Translations under genes and position numbers: made by a program
Shown: piece by piece, positions 51,309-60,391 of the stretch
How positions within the stretch are numbered: the first letter of the stretch is position 1
Layout of the letters: every line of letters starts with the position of its first letter
The notes under the pieces: model-generated
What the model was told of the DNA's origin: nothing
Seen by the model: only the letters and a program-made list of their open reading frames with translations
The model's database searches: none
Origin: Chitinophagales bacterium
GTDB lineage: Bacteria; Bacteroidota; Bacteroidia; Chitinophagales; BACL12
Direction: 5' to 3'
Length of the DNA: 64,000 bases
Assembly: GCA_020636645.1 (NCBI GenBank)
Contig: JACJXO010000003.1
Span: forward strand, 248,001 to 312,000

Positions 51309-52064
51309 ATGAGAAAGAAGATAGCAGCAGGGAACTGGAAAATGCACAAGACTTTACAGGAAGCTGAACAAACAGCATCAGCCCTGGAAGCAGGTATCAC
51401 CAATGATCCTGCCTGTGAGGTCTGGATCGCACCGCCCGCTCCATACCTGGCAACCCTGGCAGCAACGTTCAAAAAAATGACCTGGGGTTCTCAGGATCTG
51501 AGTCAACACGATTCTGGTGCTTTTACCGGCGAGTGGTCTTCAGAAATGCTGCACTCCTGTGGTGCTGGCTTTTCACTGATTGCTCACAGTGAAAGACGTC
51601 AGTACCACCGCGAAGATGATGTGCTGGCCCACCAGAAAATACTGGCAGCCCTGCGTCATGAACTTACAGCTGTGTACTGCTGCGGCGAACACCTGTCTGA
51701 CAGAGAAGCAAATGATCATTTTCGTATAGTGGAAAATCAGATCCGAGAGGCACTGCTCGCTCTGAGTCATGATGCCATGGGTCATGTGGTCATTGCCTAT
51801 GAACCTGTCTGGGCCATCGGCACAGGTGTTACCGCTACCACTGAGCAAGCCGGCGAAATGCACCGTTTCATCCGCAGCACACTGGCTGATATGTTTGGCG
51901 ATCATATTGCTGCATCTGCCAGGATCCTGTATGGAGGCAGTGTCAAACCCGGAAATGCAGCTGAGTTGTTCAGTGATCCCGATATCGATGGAGGCCTGGT
52001 GGGTGGCGCTTCCCTGCAGGCCGATGATTTTCTGGCCATCATACAGGCAGCATCCGCTTCATGA
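51309..52064 (+). CDS. tpiA: Triose-phosphate isomerase
   Basis: A 251-residue glycolytic enzyme interconverting dihydroxyacetone phosphate and glyceraldehyde 3-phosphate. Catalytic residues are Lys11 (GNWKM), His93 (AHSERR) and Glu165 (AYEPVWAIGTG), with the phosphate loop GGSVKPGN and GGLVGGASL. The His loop reads AHSERR where most enzymes have GHSERR; an Ala there is tolerable but uncommon. The start is ATG 51309, just after the GlmU-like stop. It overlaps prmA by 4 nt (ATGA). Confidence 0.96.
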   Translation: MRKKIAAGNWKMHKTLQEAEQTASALEAGITNDPACEVWIAPPAPYLATLAATFKKMTWGSQDLSQHDSGAFTGEWSSEMLHSCGAGFSLIAHSERRQYHREDDVLAHQKILAALRHELTAVYCCGEHLSDREANDHFRIVENQIREALLALSHDAMGHVVIAYEPVWAIGTGVTATTEQAGEMHRFIRSTLADMFGDHIAASARILYGGSVKPGNAAELFSDPDIDGGLVGGASLQADDFLAIIQAASAS

Positions 52065-52897
52065 ATTACCTGGAATTTACATTCACCCTGGAAGACCAGG
52101 AAATGCAGGATATCCTGATAGCACTGCTGGCAGAAATGGGGTTTGACACTTTTGATGAAACCGGCCATCTGCTGCTTGCCTATACAGATGCCGACGCCTT
52201 TGACGAGGCACGCACCGAAGCATTGAATACCCTGTGTGCGCAGCTCAACTGCAGCTACAGGTACACCACCATGGCCGATAAGAACTGGAACGAAGAATGG
52301 GAAAAACAGTTTCAGCCGGTCATCATAGAAAACAGGTGCATCATTCGTGCTCCCTTTCATCAGGCTGATGACGCTTACGAACAGGAGATCATCATCGCCC
52401 CCAGAATGGCATTTGGTACCGGTCACCACGCCAGTACCTATCTGATGGTTCAGGCTATGATGGATATGGACCTACGTGAAAAAACCATCTGCGATGCAGG
52501 CACCGGAACGGGGGTGCTGGCGATCCTGGCAGCGAAACTGGGCGCCACTGATATCCTCGCCCTGGATAATAATGAATGGGCCTATAACAATGCACTGGAC
52601 AACCTGGCATTAAATGATGTGCTGGAAGTAGTGGATATGCAACTGGCTGAACCCCCGCTTATACAGGACAAAAAATTTGATGTGATCCTGGCCAATATCA
52701 ACCGCTCTGTTATTCTGGAGTATATGGAACTGTTCCGGCACGCCCTGAATGACCGGGGTACATTGCTGCTATCCGGTATCCTCACTGCAGATATGCCGCT
52801 CATCACCAGGGCTGCTGCAAGTGCCGGCCTGCAGGAAGTGCGCAACCTCACCAGAGAAGACTGGTCATGCGTGGAATACACCATACATGCTGATTAA
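52061..52897 (+). CDS. prmA: Ribosomal protein L11 methyltransferase
   Basis: A 278-residue enzyme that trimethylates ribosomal protein L11. The N-terminal substrate-recognition domain (MNYLEFTFTLEDQEMQDILIALLAEMGFDTF) and linker DKNWNEEWEKQFQPV precede the catalytic domain. The catalytic domain has MAFGTGHHASTYLM, the AdoMet loop CDAGTGTGVLAILAAKLGA, and the NINRSVILEYM motif that stands for the family's N-x-N region. It is coupled to tpiA by ATGA, a common order in Bacteroidota. Confidence 0.95.
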   Translation: MNYLEFTFTLEDQEMQDILIALLAEMGFDTFDETGHLLLAYTDADAFDEARTEALNTLCAQLNCSYRYTTMADKNWNEEWEKQFQPVIIENRCIIRAPFHQADDAYEQEIIIAPRMAFGTGHHASTYLMVQAMMDMDLREKTICDAGTGTGVLAILAAKLGATDILALDNNEWAYNNALDNLALNDVLEVVDMQLAEPPLIQDKKFDVILANINRSVILEYMELFRHALNDRGTLLLSGILTADMPLITRAAASAGLQEVRNLTREDWSCVEYTIHAD

Positions 52898-52958
52898 GCT
52901 CCTGTTAACAGACAATTTATGACCCTCTTTTGTGTTCAATTTTGCATAACTTGACGAA

Positions 52959-55900
52959 ATGAAAAGAATCCTGCCTCTGGTATTGCTGCTGACTGTCGGT
53001 TTCTCTGTTTTGGCCCAGCCGCAGGAGTTCTCCTACAACCACGAAGATTTCCTGTCTGAACTCGGACCATTCATGCGGGCCAATGGCAATGAAGAAGGAA
53101 GACTTGCCTTTGAAGAGTTCAAAAACCAGATGGAGAAAAAGAATCTGACAGACCTCCAGGTGGAACAATTCATTGACCTGTGCAACGCGATGCTGGGAAA
53201 AAAGATCCGCCCCAATCCGGCATTTACCAACCTGTGCGACGCAACAGTGGCATTCATTCTGGCCGGCAGACTGCCTGATCAGTTCACCGACTGGATGGCC
53301 GTGTCAACAGCGGTTCTTATGGAAAGAAAATCTGCAGATTTTATACGCTTTCTGGAATTCTCTGAATCATTTTACGGACAAAACGCCCTCCATAAAACAC
53401 CCGGTAAAGAATGGACCTATTACTCTTATGATTTTAAGCTGACCCAGGAAGAAGGCATCCCCATCGTTCAGTTCATGGACGTTAGTCTGCAGGGTACTTC
53501 TACCAATGACCGTGCAGGCATATATGAAACCAAAGGAAATTACTACCCGCTCGATAAAACATTCAAAGGCAGCGGTGGACGTATCAACTGGGCAAAAGTT
53601 ACACTGGACAGCCTGAACGTGTTTGCTGAGCTGCCCGCCTCCTGGCAGATCAGTCTGGAAAAAGCCGAATACTCCATAGACAGTGCTGTTTTCTATTTCA
53701 TAGGTTACCTGGAAAAGCCGCTCGAAGGCACTGTGAAAGACAAGATCTTTGCCAATGTAACAGACCCGGAAGCGGTGAAATACCCACAGTTCCAGTCCTA
53801 TGACAACAGCATTCGCATCAAGGATATTCTGGATCGTGTGGACTACTACGGAGCTTTTTCCATCCGGGGAAAAGACATTGAAGGCTTTGGTGCTGGTAAC
53901 GATCTGGCTACCCTGAAATTCAGAGATGATTATGACTCTGAGGTCATGACCACCAGAGCTAAAAACTACCTGATCAAACAGGATGCGATCTTCTCCAGCA
54001 GCGCTGCCGTTACCATTCATATGGGCGATGACTCCATCTATCATGCAGATGCCAACCTCAACTACCAGGCTGATAAAAGAACAGTCACCATCACCAGGGG
54101 TAAGATCGGTGCAGCCGGTGGCGATTACTACAGCTCCTACCACCGCATTGATGCCAACCTGGAACAGATCATATGGAATATCAATGACACCTCTCTGATT
54201 ATGCGAAACATGCGGGGAGCCGGACAAAAAAGCGCCTACTTTGAAAGTGAAGACCTCTTCAGTATGGAACTGTATCAAATGATACAAGGCATTGCGCCCA
54301 ACAACCCGATCGTCATGATAAAACGCTATTGTGAACGTAATGATGTGCGGGAAGTACCGGCTGATATCATTGCCAGAGAGATCAACCCAAGCCTGACCAT
54401 CGATGGCATTCGCTCACTGCTGTACCAGATGATGCTGGAAGGCTTTCTGTTCTATGACCCCGACACCGACATGGTGACCGTTAAAGACAAAACATTCAAT
54501 TATACCAATGCATACACGGGCAGGCAGGACTATGATATCATCTCCATGCTTTCTCAGGTGGATGGAAACAACGCAGAACTGGACCTCGTCAAGTATGAAC
54601 TGCACCTGCACGGTATTGAACAGGTCTATCTGAGCGACAGTCAGTTCGTACTCATCTACCCAGATGAAGGAAACATTCTGATGCGCAAGAACAGAGACAT
54701 GCTTTACGGCGGGCGAACAGTTGCAGGCCTCGTTGATTTCATTTCTAAGAATTTTTATTTTGACTATGACACGTTTGATATCAAGATGAATGCAGTTGAC
54801 TCCATGATCATGTTCGTGGAATCGACAGAATCTGATAATATGGGCAATGTGCTTTATCTGCCTATCAAAACAAGCTTGTCTGTAACAGACGGAAAACTGC
54901 AGATAGACCGTGCAGATAACAAATCGAGCAGGAAGGATTTTTCCTGGTATCCTGTTTTCACTGCCTATTCCAAATCAAAGGCAGATTACCAGAAGAAGGA
55001 GGTCTTTAACAATGTATATAAAAAGGACAGATTCTATTTTGAGGTGGATCCATTTACCATAGACAGTCTGGACATTGTCAACTGGGCCAAGGAGGAATTT
55101 GCAGGTACCATGGTATCTGATGGAATTTTCCCGGAATTCAGAGAAGCGCTGACCCTGCAGAAAGACCGTTCATTAGGCTTCAGGACCACCACCCCCGGAG
55201 GAGGGTTTGCCATGTACGACGGGAAAGGAACTTTTAAAGACAGTGTATTTCTGAGTAATGAAGGGTTTCGTGGAAACGGAACCATTGAATTCATGGCCTC
55301 CCGCTCACGTTCCAACGACTTCCTCTTCTTTCCTGACAGCACCCTGGGTAAAGTGCAGGACTTCACCGTATTGCGCACAGGTGGCGATATTGAATTTCCC
55401 AGTGTTCTCAATAGCAACGTGGACATGGTTTGGCTGCCCGGCAAAGATGTGATGCATGTGCGCCAGGGTGAGACACCATTTGACTTCTTTGACGGTATCG
55501 CCAGTATGCGTGGTGACCTTCGTGTTACCAGCAAAGGACTCTGGGGCGATGGTACCATCAGCTGGATGGAAGCTGACCTTACCTCCAGAGAACTATTCTT
55601 TGGCGAGCAGGATATTTTTGCTGACTCTGCAGGGCTTACGATCAAAAGTATCCGCGAAGGAGTATTCGCCCTTAAAATGGATGATATCAATGCAGAGGTC
55701 AGCTTTGAGACCCAGCATGGTATCTTCCGTTCCAACAATGATACCGTGCTCACCCGCATGCCGTACAACATGTACAAGACCACCATCAACGAGTTTGACT
55801 GGGATATGGCCAACCGCGTCATTGACTTTAAGTCAACCAACGATGACTACGGCACCTTCTACAGTATGGAACCCACACAGGACGGACTGAATTTTGAAGG

Positions 55901-57437
55901 AAATATCGGACGGCTGGACCTCAATACAAATGTGCTGGAGATCGGTGGCATACCACATATCGGTATCGCTGATTCCTGGATCATACCTGACAGCGGCAAG
56001 GTGACCATTGATGCAGATGCGAAGATGCGCACCCTGCACAATGCAACCATCCTCGGTGATTCCATCTTTGCTTACCACACCATTTATAATGCCACACTGG
56101 ATATATGGGGAAGAAATTCCCTCAAAGGGAATGGCTTCTACAAATACATCTCCCCCCAAAAAAAGGAACAGGAAATTCCGCTGGAAAATATTACCGTCAT
56201 CAAAAAGGTTGACAGCCTGGAAGGATATGCAGACTACCATATCAAAGCGCTGGGTTATGTAAATGATTCCATGCCAATAGAACTGGAAGAAAAACTGTTG
56301 TTCAAAGGACCCGTCACCCTGACCATGACCGATGAACATATGCGCTTTCTGGGTTATGCCCGGGTCATGCTGGAAGACACCCTCTTCCCTACTTCATGGT
56401 TCCGCATTGATGACCTGATCGATCCCAATAATCCGGAGTTTGGTATCAATATTGCAGTCACTGATAAAGGCGATTCTGTATATGCAGGCGTGCTTCGATC
56501 ATTTGACAGTACTAACCTGTATGTGCGCATCATGGGCGAAAAGGTCAGAAAGCCTGACCCGGTGGTATTCTCTGCCCGTGGTACAGGTGTTTATGATGAA
56601 AAAGCCGGTATGTGGTACTTCGGAAACCGCGACAAGGCAATTGACCCATCGCTTCCGGGATCACTGATGACATACAATGAAAAGACCGGAAACGTGGAAG
56701 GCATAGGCGTCATGCGACTCGGCTTTGAAACAGATATTGTGGAAACAAGGTCATACGGCAAGGTGGTCAAAATGTATGATAAGAACACGTATGAATTTAC
56801 CAACACCATCGCCATACAGTTGCCACTGATCGAATCGCATATGGAAAAACTGTCGGAGCTGCTGTATGCAGGAAACATAGAAAACCCGCCTGTCGAGGCG
56901 TATGACAATCCGCTGCTGCTGGCATCACTGGCCAATCTGGGCGATGAACGCGACGTTAGCCGAATGCTCAGTTCGGTAGAACAGCTGGGGTATTTGTCAA
57001 AGCCTAAAGAGGTGAAATACAACCTGCTGCTGTCTAATCTGCCGATGACCTGGAACGAAGTGAGCAAAACCTTCCACAGCACCGCCTCTACCGGACAGAT
57101 CATCTGGTTTGGCGAGCAGCAGTTCAACCAGGAGATCAAAGTGTATGCTGAATTCAGCAAGAAAAGGGGCGGTGAAATGTTTACGATCTACTTGGAAACA
57201 CCCTATGAAGATTATGTATATATCCGTTGCAGAAAAGGTCAAATGAGGGTATATACTTCCAGCGATGAGATCAATGAAGACATCTTTACCGCAGATGCCG
57301 GAAAACGAACGATCGAATACAGCGGTCAGCGTGTGGTCTATCAGCTGGAATCCAAACCACAGGTTGGTAAATTTGTACGCAAAATGGAAGCCTTTACAGG
57401 AGAAGGCGGAGGTTTCGATGATGATGATGATGAATAA
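52959..57437 (+). CDS. Giant exported protein of unknown function, 1492 aa
   Basis: No family recognised. A signal peptide (MKRILPLVLLLTVGFSVLAQ) leads into a 1470-residue mature protein. Residues about 20-135 look helical. A long beta-rich region follows, and near residues 450-505 a helix-turn-helix/winged-helix-like stretch (EVPADIIAREINPSLTIDG) is embedded in it. Then come imperfect beta modules, each with a turn GFRGNGTIEF (769), GLWGDGTISW (860) or SLKGNGFYKY (1054). The C-terminus is acidic (GGGFDDDDDE). There is no T9SS sorting domain, lipobox or barrel-ending strand, so it is probably periplasmic. The module style recalls OstA/LptA or AsmA proteins, but that is only an impression. The M48 lipoprotein gene follows 10 nt later. 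Confidence 0.8.
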   Translation: MKRILPLVLLLTVGFSVLAQPQEFSYNHEDFLSELGPFMRANGNEEGRLAFEEFKNQMEKKNLTDLQVEQFIDLCNAMLGKKIRPNPAFTNLCDATVAFILAGRLPDQFTDWMAVSTAVLMERKSADFIRFLEFSESFYGQNALHKTPGKEWTYYSYDFKLTQEEGIPIVQFMDVSLQGTSTNDRAGIYETKGNYYPLDKTFKGSGGRINWAKVTLDSLNVFAELPASWQISLEKAEYSIDSAVFYFIGYLEKPLEGTVKDKIFANVTDPEAVKYPQFQSYDNSIRIKDILDRVDYYGAFSIRGKDIEGFGAGNDLATLKFRDDYDSEVMTTRAKNYLIKQDAIFSSSAAVTIHMGDDSIYHADANLNYQADKRTVTITRGKIGAAGGDYYSSYHRIDANLEQIIWNINDTSLIMRNMRGAGQKSAYFESEDLFSMELYQMIQGIAPNNPIVMIKRYCERNDVREVPADIIAREINPSLTIDGIRSLLYQMMLEGFLFYDPDTDMVTVKDKTFNYTNAYTGRQDYDIISMLSQVDGNNAELDLVKYELHLHGIEQVYLSDSQFVLIYPDEGNILMRKNRDMLYGGRTVAGLVDFISKNFYFDYDTFDIKMNAVDSMIMFVESTESDNMGNVLYLPIKTSLSVTDGKLQIDRADNKSSRKDFSWYPVFTAYSKSKADYQKKEVFNNVYKKDRFYFEVDPFTIDSLDIVNWAKEEFAGTMVSDGIFPEFREALTLQKDRSLGFRTTTPGGGFAMYDGKGTFKDSVFLSNEGFRGNGTIEFMASRSRSNDFLFFPDSTLGKVQDFTVLRTGGDIEFPSVLNSNVDMVWLPGKDVMHVRQGETPFDFFDGIASMRGDLRVTSKGLWGDGTISWMEADLTSRELFFGEQDIFADSAGLTIKSIREGVFALKMDDINAEVSFETQHGIFRSNNDTVLTRMPYNMYKTTINEFDWDMANRVIDFKSTNDDYGTFYSMEPTQDGLNFEGNIGRLDLNTNVLEIGGIPHIGIADSWIIPDSGKVTIDADAKMRTLHNATILGDSIFAYHTIYNATLDIWGRNSLKGNGFYKYISPQKKEQEIPLENITVIKKVDSLEGYADYHIKALGYVNDSMPIELEEKLLFKGPVTLTMTDEHMRFLGYARVMLEDTLFPTSWFRIDDLIDPNNPEFGINIAVTDKGDSVYAGVLRSFDSTNLYVRIMGEKVRKPDPVVFSARGTGVYDEKAGMWYFGNRDKAIDPSLPGSLMTYNEKTGNVEGIGVMRLGFETDIVETRSYGKVVKMYDKNTYEFTNTIAIQLPLIESHMEKLSELLYAGNIENPPVEAYDNPLLLASLANLGDERDVSRMLSSVEQLGYLSKPKEVKYNLLLSNLPMTWNEVSKTFHSTASTGQIIWFGEQQFNQEIKVYAEFSKKRGGEMFTIYLETPYEDYVYIRCRKGQMRVYTSSDEINEDIFTADAGKRTIEYSGQRVVYQLESKPQVGKFVRKMEAFTGEGGGFDDDDDE

Positions 57438-57447
57438 GACTTATATT

Positions 57448-58242
57448 ATGAAAAGAACTATCATTTTTCTGATGGCATTGGTATTGCTGGGAAGCTGTAA
57501 CCGCGTGCCGATTACGGGCAGGAAGCAGGTGAGCCTGCTACCTAATTCTGAAGTGGTTGCCATGAGTCTTACTGAGTACAACAGCTTTCTGTCTGCCAGT
57601 CAGGTCATAGAAACCGGCAGCGATGCAACCCTTGTTAACCAGGTTGCCGGACAAATTGCAAAGGCTGTGGAAGAAGTCATGACCCAACAAGGTTATGCAG
57701 ACCTGTTGCAGGATTTTGACTGGGAATTTCACCTGGTGCAAAGCGATGAACCTAATGCATGGTGCATGCCCGGAGGAAAGATCGTAGTATATACTGGTAT
57801 CCTGCCTTATACCAAAGATGCCAGCGGACTGGCTGTTGTGCTGGGGCATGAGGTAGCGCACGCTGTAGCCCGGCATGGCAATGAACGCATCAGCCAGCAA
57901 CTGCTTGCCTACACAGGATTTGCTGCCCTGGATGTAGCCATGTCAAACAAGCCTGAAGAAACCAGAAACCTGATACTCGGTGCCGCCGGAATTGGTGCCC
58001 AGGTGGGTGTGTTGCTGCCCTTCAGCAGAACACATGAATCTGAAGCTGACAGACTGGGGCTCATTTTTATGGCCGCTGCCGGATATGACCCGCATACTGC
58101 CATTGGTTTCTGGGAACGTATGTCAGCAAACGGTCCATCCATACCGGAATTTCTCAGCACCCACCCCAGCGATGAGACCCGCATCAGCAATATCCGCGAT
58201 GTGTATATGCCTGAAGCTATGGAATTCTACACCGGAAAATAA
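57448..58242 (+). CDS. M48-family zinc metallopeptidase, lipoprotein
   Basis: A 264-residue peptidase of the BepA/LoiP/YggG type. Lipobox LLGSC places Cys17 at the mature N-terminus, and the protein should sit in the periplasm on a membrane. The zinc site is H134-E-V-A-H138, with the third ligand region ESEAD at 197-201. The PITGRKQVSLLP segment after the lipobox and PGGKIVVYTGIL before the active site are typical. Related proteins do outer-membrane protein quality control. It starts 10 nt after the giant exported protein and 1 nt before the spermidine-synthase-like gene, so all three are probably co-transcribed. Confidence 0.92.
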   Translation: MKRTIIFLMALVLLGSCNRVPITGRKQVSLLPNSEVVAMSLTEYNSFLSASQVIETGSDATLVNQVAGQIAKAVEEVMTQQGYADLLQDFDWEFHLVQSDEPNAWCMPGGKIVVYTGILPYTKDASGLAVVLGHEVAHAVARHGNERISQQLLAYTGFAALDVAMSNKPEETRNLILGAAGIGAQVGVLLPFSRTHESEADRLGLIFMAAAGYDPHTAIGFWERMSANGPSIPEFLSTHPSDETRISNIRDVYMPEAMEFYTGK

Positions 58243-58243
58243 G

Positions 58244-58912
58244 ATGGAAAGGAAAAAGCCGTATTCCGCCTGGCAATACTGGCAGAGTTTTCTCTATCCG
58301 GTCCGGCTGGATCAGAAGAACAGTTCCTACAGCGGAGAAATTCGTGTGGATCTGGTGGGCGGAAGATGCCAGCTTCACACAGGCAACGCCATTTATTCTT
58401 ATGAAGACCGCTATACCTCCTTTATGCATGCACTGGGTGTTGCCACCTTTGAAGATGACTGCAGGGTGCTGGTTCTGGGTATGGGTCTGGGCTCTATCCC
58501 CTACCTGCTTTTCCGGACATTCCATCATCGCGGTCTCGTTACCTGCATTGAGATCGATCCCGATATTATCGGTCTGGCAAAGAAGTATTATCCCCCATCT
58601 GCTCCTGTACCGGATATCATACAGGCAGACGCAGTTACCTGGCTGCAGCAAAACAAGCTGACTTTTGACCTGATCACCATGGATATGTTCATCGGTGAAG
58701 AGGTGCCTTATGAATGCTGGCAAACCTCTTTCCTGTCTGACCTGAAACGGGCAGTGGCACCCGGAGGTGCACTTCTTTTCAGCAGGCTGAAAGAACGGGA
58801 GGTGGAGGAACAGGATCTGTGGAAAAATCTGGCAGAGACCTTTCCCGGAGCAGCGGAGATTCCAACAAGCGGAAACAGCATCATGTACTGGAGGTATGAA
58901 GACGATCATTAG
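58244..58912 (+). CDS. Spermidine-synthase-like methyltransferase-fold protein
   Basis: A 222-residue cytoplasmic protein with a Rossmann-type fold like spermidine/spermine synthases. The motif VLVLGMGLGSIPYLLF corresponds to the nucleotide-binding glycine loop, and CIEIDPDIIGLAKKYY supplies the acidic ribose ligand. DIIQADAVTWLQ and FDLITMDMFIGEEVP cover the region of the catalytic Asp. The protein is shorter than real spermidine synthases (about 290) and lacks the tetramerising N-domain, so polyamine synthesis is uncertain. ATG 58244 is chosen because it follows the M48 stop by 1 nt. It overlaps the Sua5 gene by 17 nt. Confidence 0.82.
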   Translation: MERKKPYSAWQYWQSFLYPVRLDQKNSSYSGEIRVDLVGGRCQLHTGNAIYSYEDRYTSFMHALGVATFEDDCRVLVLGMGLGSIPYLLFRTFHHRGLVTCIEIDPDIIGLAKKYYPPSAPVPDIIQADAVTWLQQNKLTFDLITMDMFIGEEVPYECWQTSFLSDLKRAVAPGGALLFSRLKEREVEEQDLWKNLAETFPGAAEIPTSGNSIMYWRYEDDH

Positions 58913-59861
58913 TAGCCGGATAGATGAAGCCGAACACCTGCTCATACAGGGAGAGGTGGTTGCTATCCCTACCGAAACGGTGTATGGACTGGCTGCCAAT
59001 GCCATGGATACAGATGCGGTATTGAAGATCTTTCGTGCGAAAAAGCGCCCGCTGTTCAATCCGCTCATCCTCCATATCGGTCGCAAAGAACAGGTGCATG
59101 AACTGGCATATCTTTCTGCCGGACCTTTGGATAGGCTGGCAGATGCCTGCTGGCCCGGACCACTTACACTGTTGCTACCTAAAAAAGAGACCGTGCATGA
59201 TCTGATCACCGCGGGCAGCCCCCTGGTAGCTGTGCGCATGCCAGACCATCCCCTTACACTCCCCCTGCTGCAAAGACTGCATTTCCCGCTGGCTGCACCC
59301 AGCGCCAATTTGTTCGGTACTGTGAGCCCTACCAGTCCTGTACATGTTGCAGAACAGCTGGACGGAAAGATACCAATGATACTGGATGGCGGACCCTGTC
59401 GGGTAGGTCTGGAATCAACCATCGTCAAATGGGAAAATAACACCCTGCACATCCTCCGCACAGGTGCCATTACTCCGGAGATCATAGAAAATGTAACCGG
59501 CTTAGTTCCGTTCATCAGCAAAGAGATCTCAGAAAAACCCGAAGCCCCGGGGCAACTGAAAAGCCATTACGCACCTGAAACCCCGTTGCAATGCGGAGAT
59601 CTTGTTCAACTGCTGGCTGATAGTCCGTCGCAAAAGATAGCAGTGCTCTGTTTCAGGCAGGTGCCCGATGATTCCCGTATTTGTGCCCATTTTACCCTGT
59701 CTGCAGCAGGTAGTGAGAAAGAAGCTGCTACCAGGCTTTTTGAAGGCCTTCGCACCCTCGATAAATCAGGTGCCGATTGCATCGTGGCAGAGCTGCTGCC
59801 TGAAAAAGGGCTCGGACTTGCCGTGAATGATCGTTTACGAAGAGCCGCAACCGTATCCTGA
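58896..59861 (+). CDS. L-threonylcarbamoyladenylate synthase, Sua5 type
   Basis: A 321-residue enzyme that makes threonylcarbamoyl-AMP from Thr, bicarbonate and ATP for the t6A tRNA modification. The N-terminal YrdC domain carries VVAIPTETVYGLAANAMD, RAKKRPLFNPLILHI, CWPGPLTLLLPK and AAPSANLFGTVSPTSPVHV, the substrate-binding KxR...SxN set. The C-terminal Sua5 domain follows (GQLKSHYAPETPLQ to the end). It is therefore the two-domain Sua5 class, not the single-domain TsaC. It is the last gene of the run starting at 52959. Confidence 0.94.
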   Translation: MKTIISSRIDEAEHLLIQGEVVAIPTETVYGLAANAMDTDAVLKIFRAKKRPLFNPLILHIGRKEQVHELAYLSAGPLDRLADACWPGPLTLLLPKKETVHDLITAGSPLVAVRMPDHPLTLPLLQRLHFPLAAPSANLFGTVSPTSPVHVAEQLDGKIPMILDGGPCRVGLESTIVKWENNTLHILRTGAITPEIIENVTGLVPFISKEISEKPEAPGQLKSHYAPETPLQCGDLVQLLADSPSQKIAVLCFRQVPDDSRICAHFTLSAAGSEKEAATRLFEGLRTLDKSGADCIVAELLPEKGLGLAVNDRLRRAATVS

Positions 59862-59869
59862 TTATTTAT

Positions 59870-59877
59870 TATTTTTG
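59870..59877 (+). promoter_or_regulatory. -7 box TATTTTTG of the LTxxQ-like gene at 59890
   Basis: An exact TAnnTTTG 12 nt before the ATG at 59890, in an AT-rich gap of 28 bp after the Sua5 gene. It suggests separate transcription of the two small exported proteins. Confidence 0.55.
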
Positions 59878-59889
59878 AGAACCAAAATC

Positions 59890-60285
59890 ATGTCTATGCG
59901 CTATTTACGCCACGCCGGACTTCTCGTGATCACACTGACCATTTCTGTACTCTCTTTTGCTCAGGCTGAAAAGTATCAGGGCACTATGTTTGAAAACATG
60001 GCTCCAGCCTCTTTTGAATGGGCTGCCAACAGACTGGCTACCCTTGATCAGCTGGTAACCCTTACAGACGCCCAGAAAGAAGAAGTGGAGGTCATCAATA
60101 TGCGGTACGCCTACAGGATGGATGCACTGGCCAGACAAACCATGGATCCAGAAACACTGAAAGCACACAGAGAAGGTCTGTTTGACTACCGGATGGAAGA
60201 TTACAAACGCATTCTTAACCCGGAGCAGGTGGCCATTCTGGTAGCTCATGAAGAGGATCTGAAAGAAGATAACCTGCTGTATTAA
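59890..60285 (+). CDS. Small exported LTxxQ-like protein, 131 aa
   Basis: A short periplasmic protein: signal peptide (RYLRHAGLLVITLTISVLSFAQ) and about 107 mature residues, predicted to be all helical. The core LTDAQKEEVEVINMRYAYRMDAL followed by YRMEDYKRILNPEQVAIL matches the pattern of Spy/CpxP (LTxxQ) proteins, with helices bearing LT..Q and L.PEQ. Such proteins act as chaperones or envelope-stress sensors in other bacteria; here that is an inference. The start at ATG 59890 agrees with the -7 box. A paralogue follows 106 bp later. Confidence 0.72.
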   Translation: MSMRYLRHAGLLVITLTISVLSFAQAEKYQGTMFENMAPASFEWAANRLATLDQLVTLTDAQKEEVEVINMRYAYRMDALARQTMDPETLKAHREGLFDYRMEDYKRILNPEQVAILVAHEEDLKEDNLLY

Positions 60286-60391
60286 TCCTCCACTTTTTGC
60301 CCTTTTCAGACCGGCAGATCTGTCTTATTGCAGATTTGTGGCACGGTTTTTATACCTGTATTCGTAACCATTAACCAATAAATAAATCAAG

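Noticed and set aside
53367..54287. Minus-strand open frame of 306 codons inside the giant exported protein gene
   Set aside because: The sense strand has a signal peptide and continuous 1492-codon frame. The antisense product has no motif and no promoter.
57410..57434. GAT-repeat microsatellite near the end of the giant protein gene
   Set aside because: It is only the coding of the acidic tail (Asp run). It is in frame and too short to be a slippage locus of note.
58217..59521. Minus-strand open frame of 434 codons
   Set aside because: It is antisense to the spermidine-synthase-like and Sua5 genes, whose families and motifs are clear. The long frame follows from their codon use.
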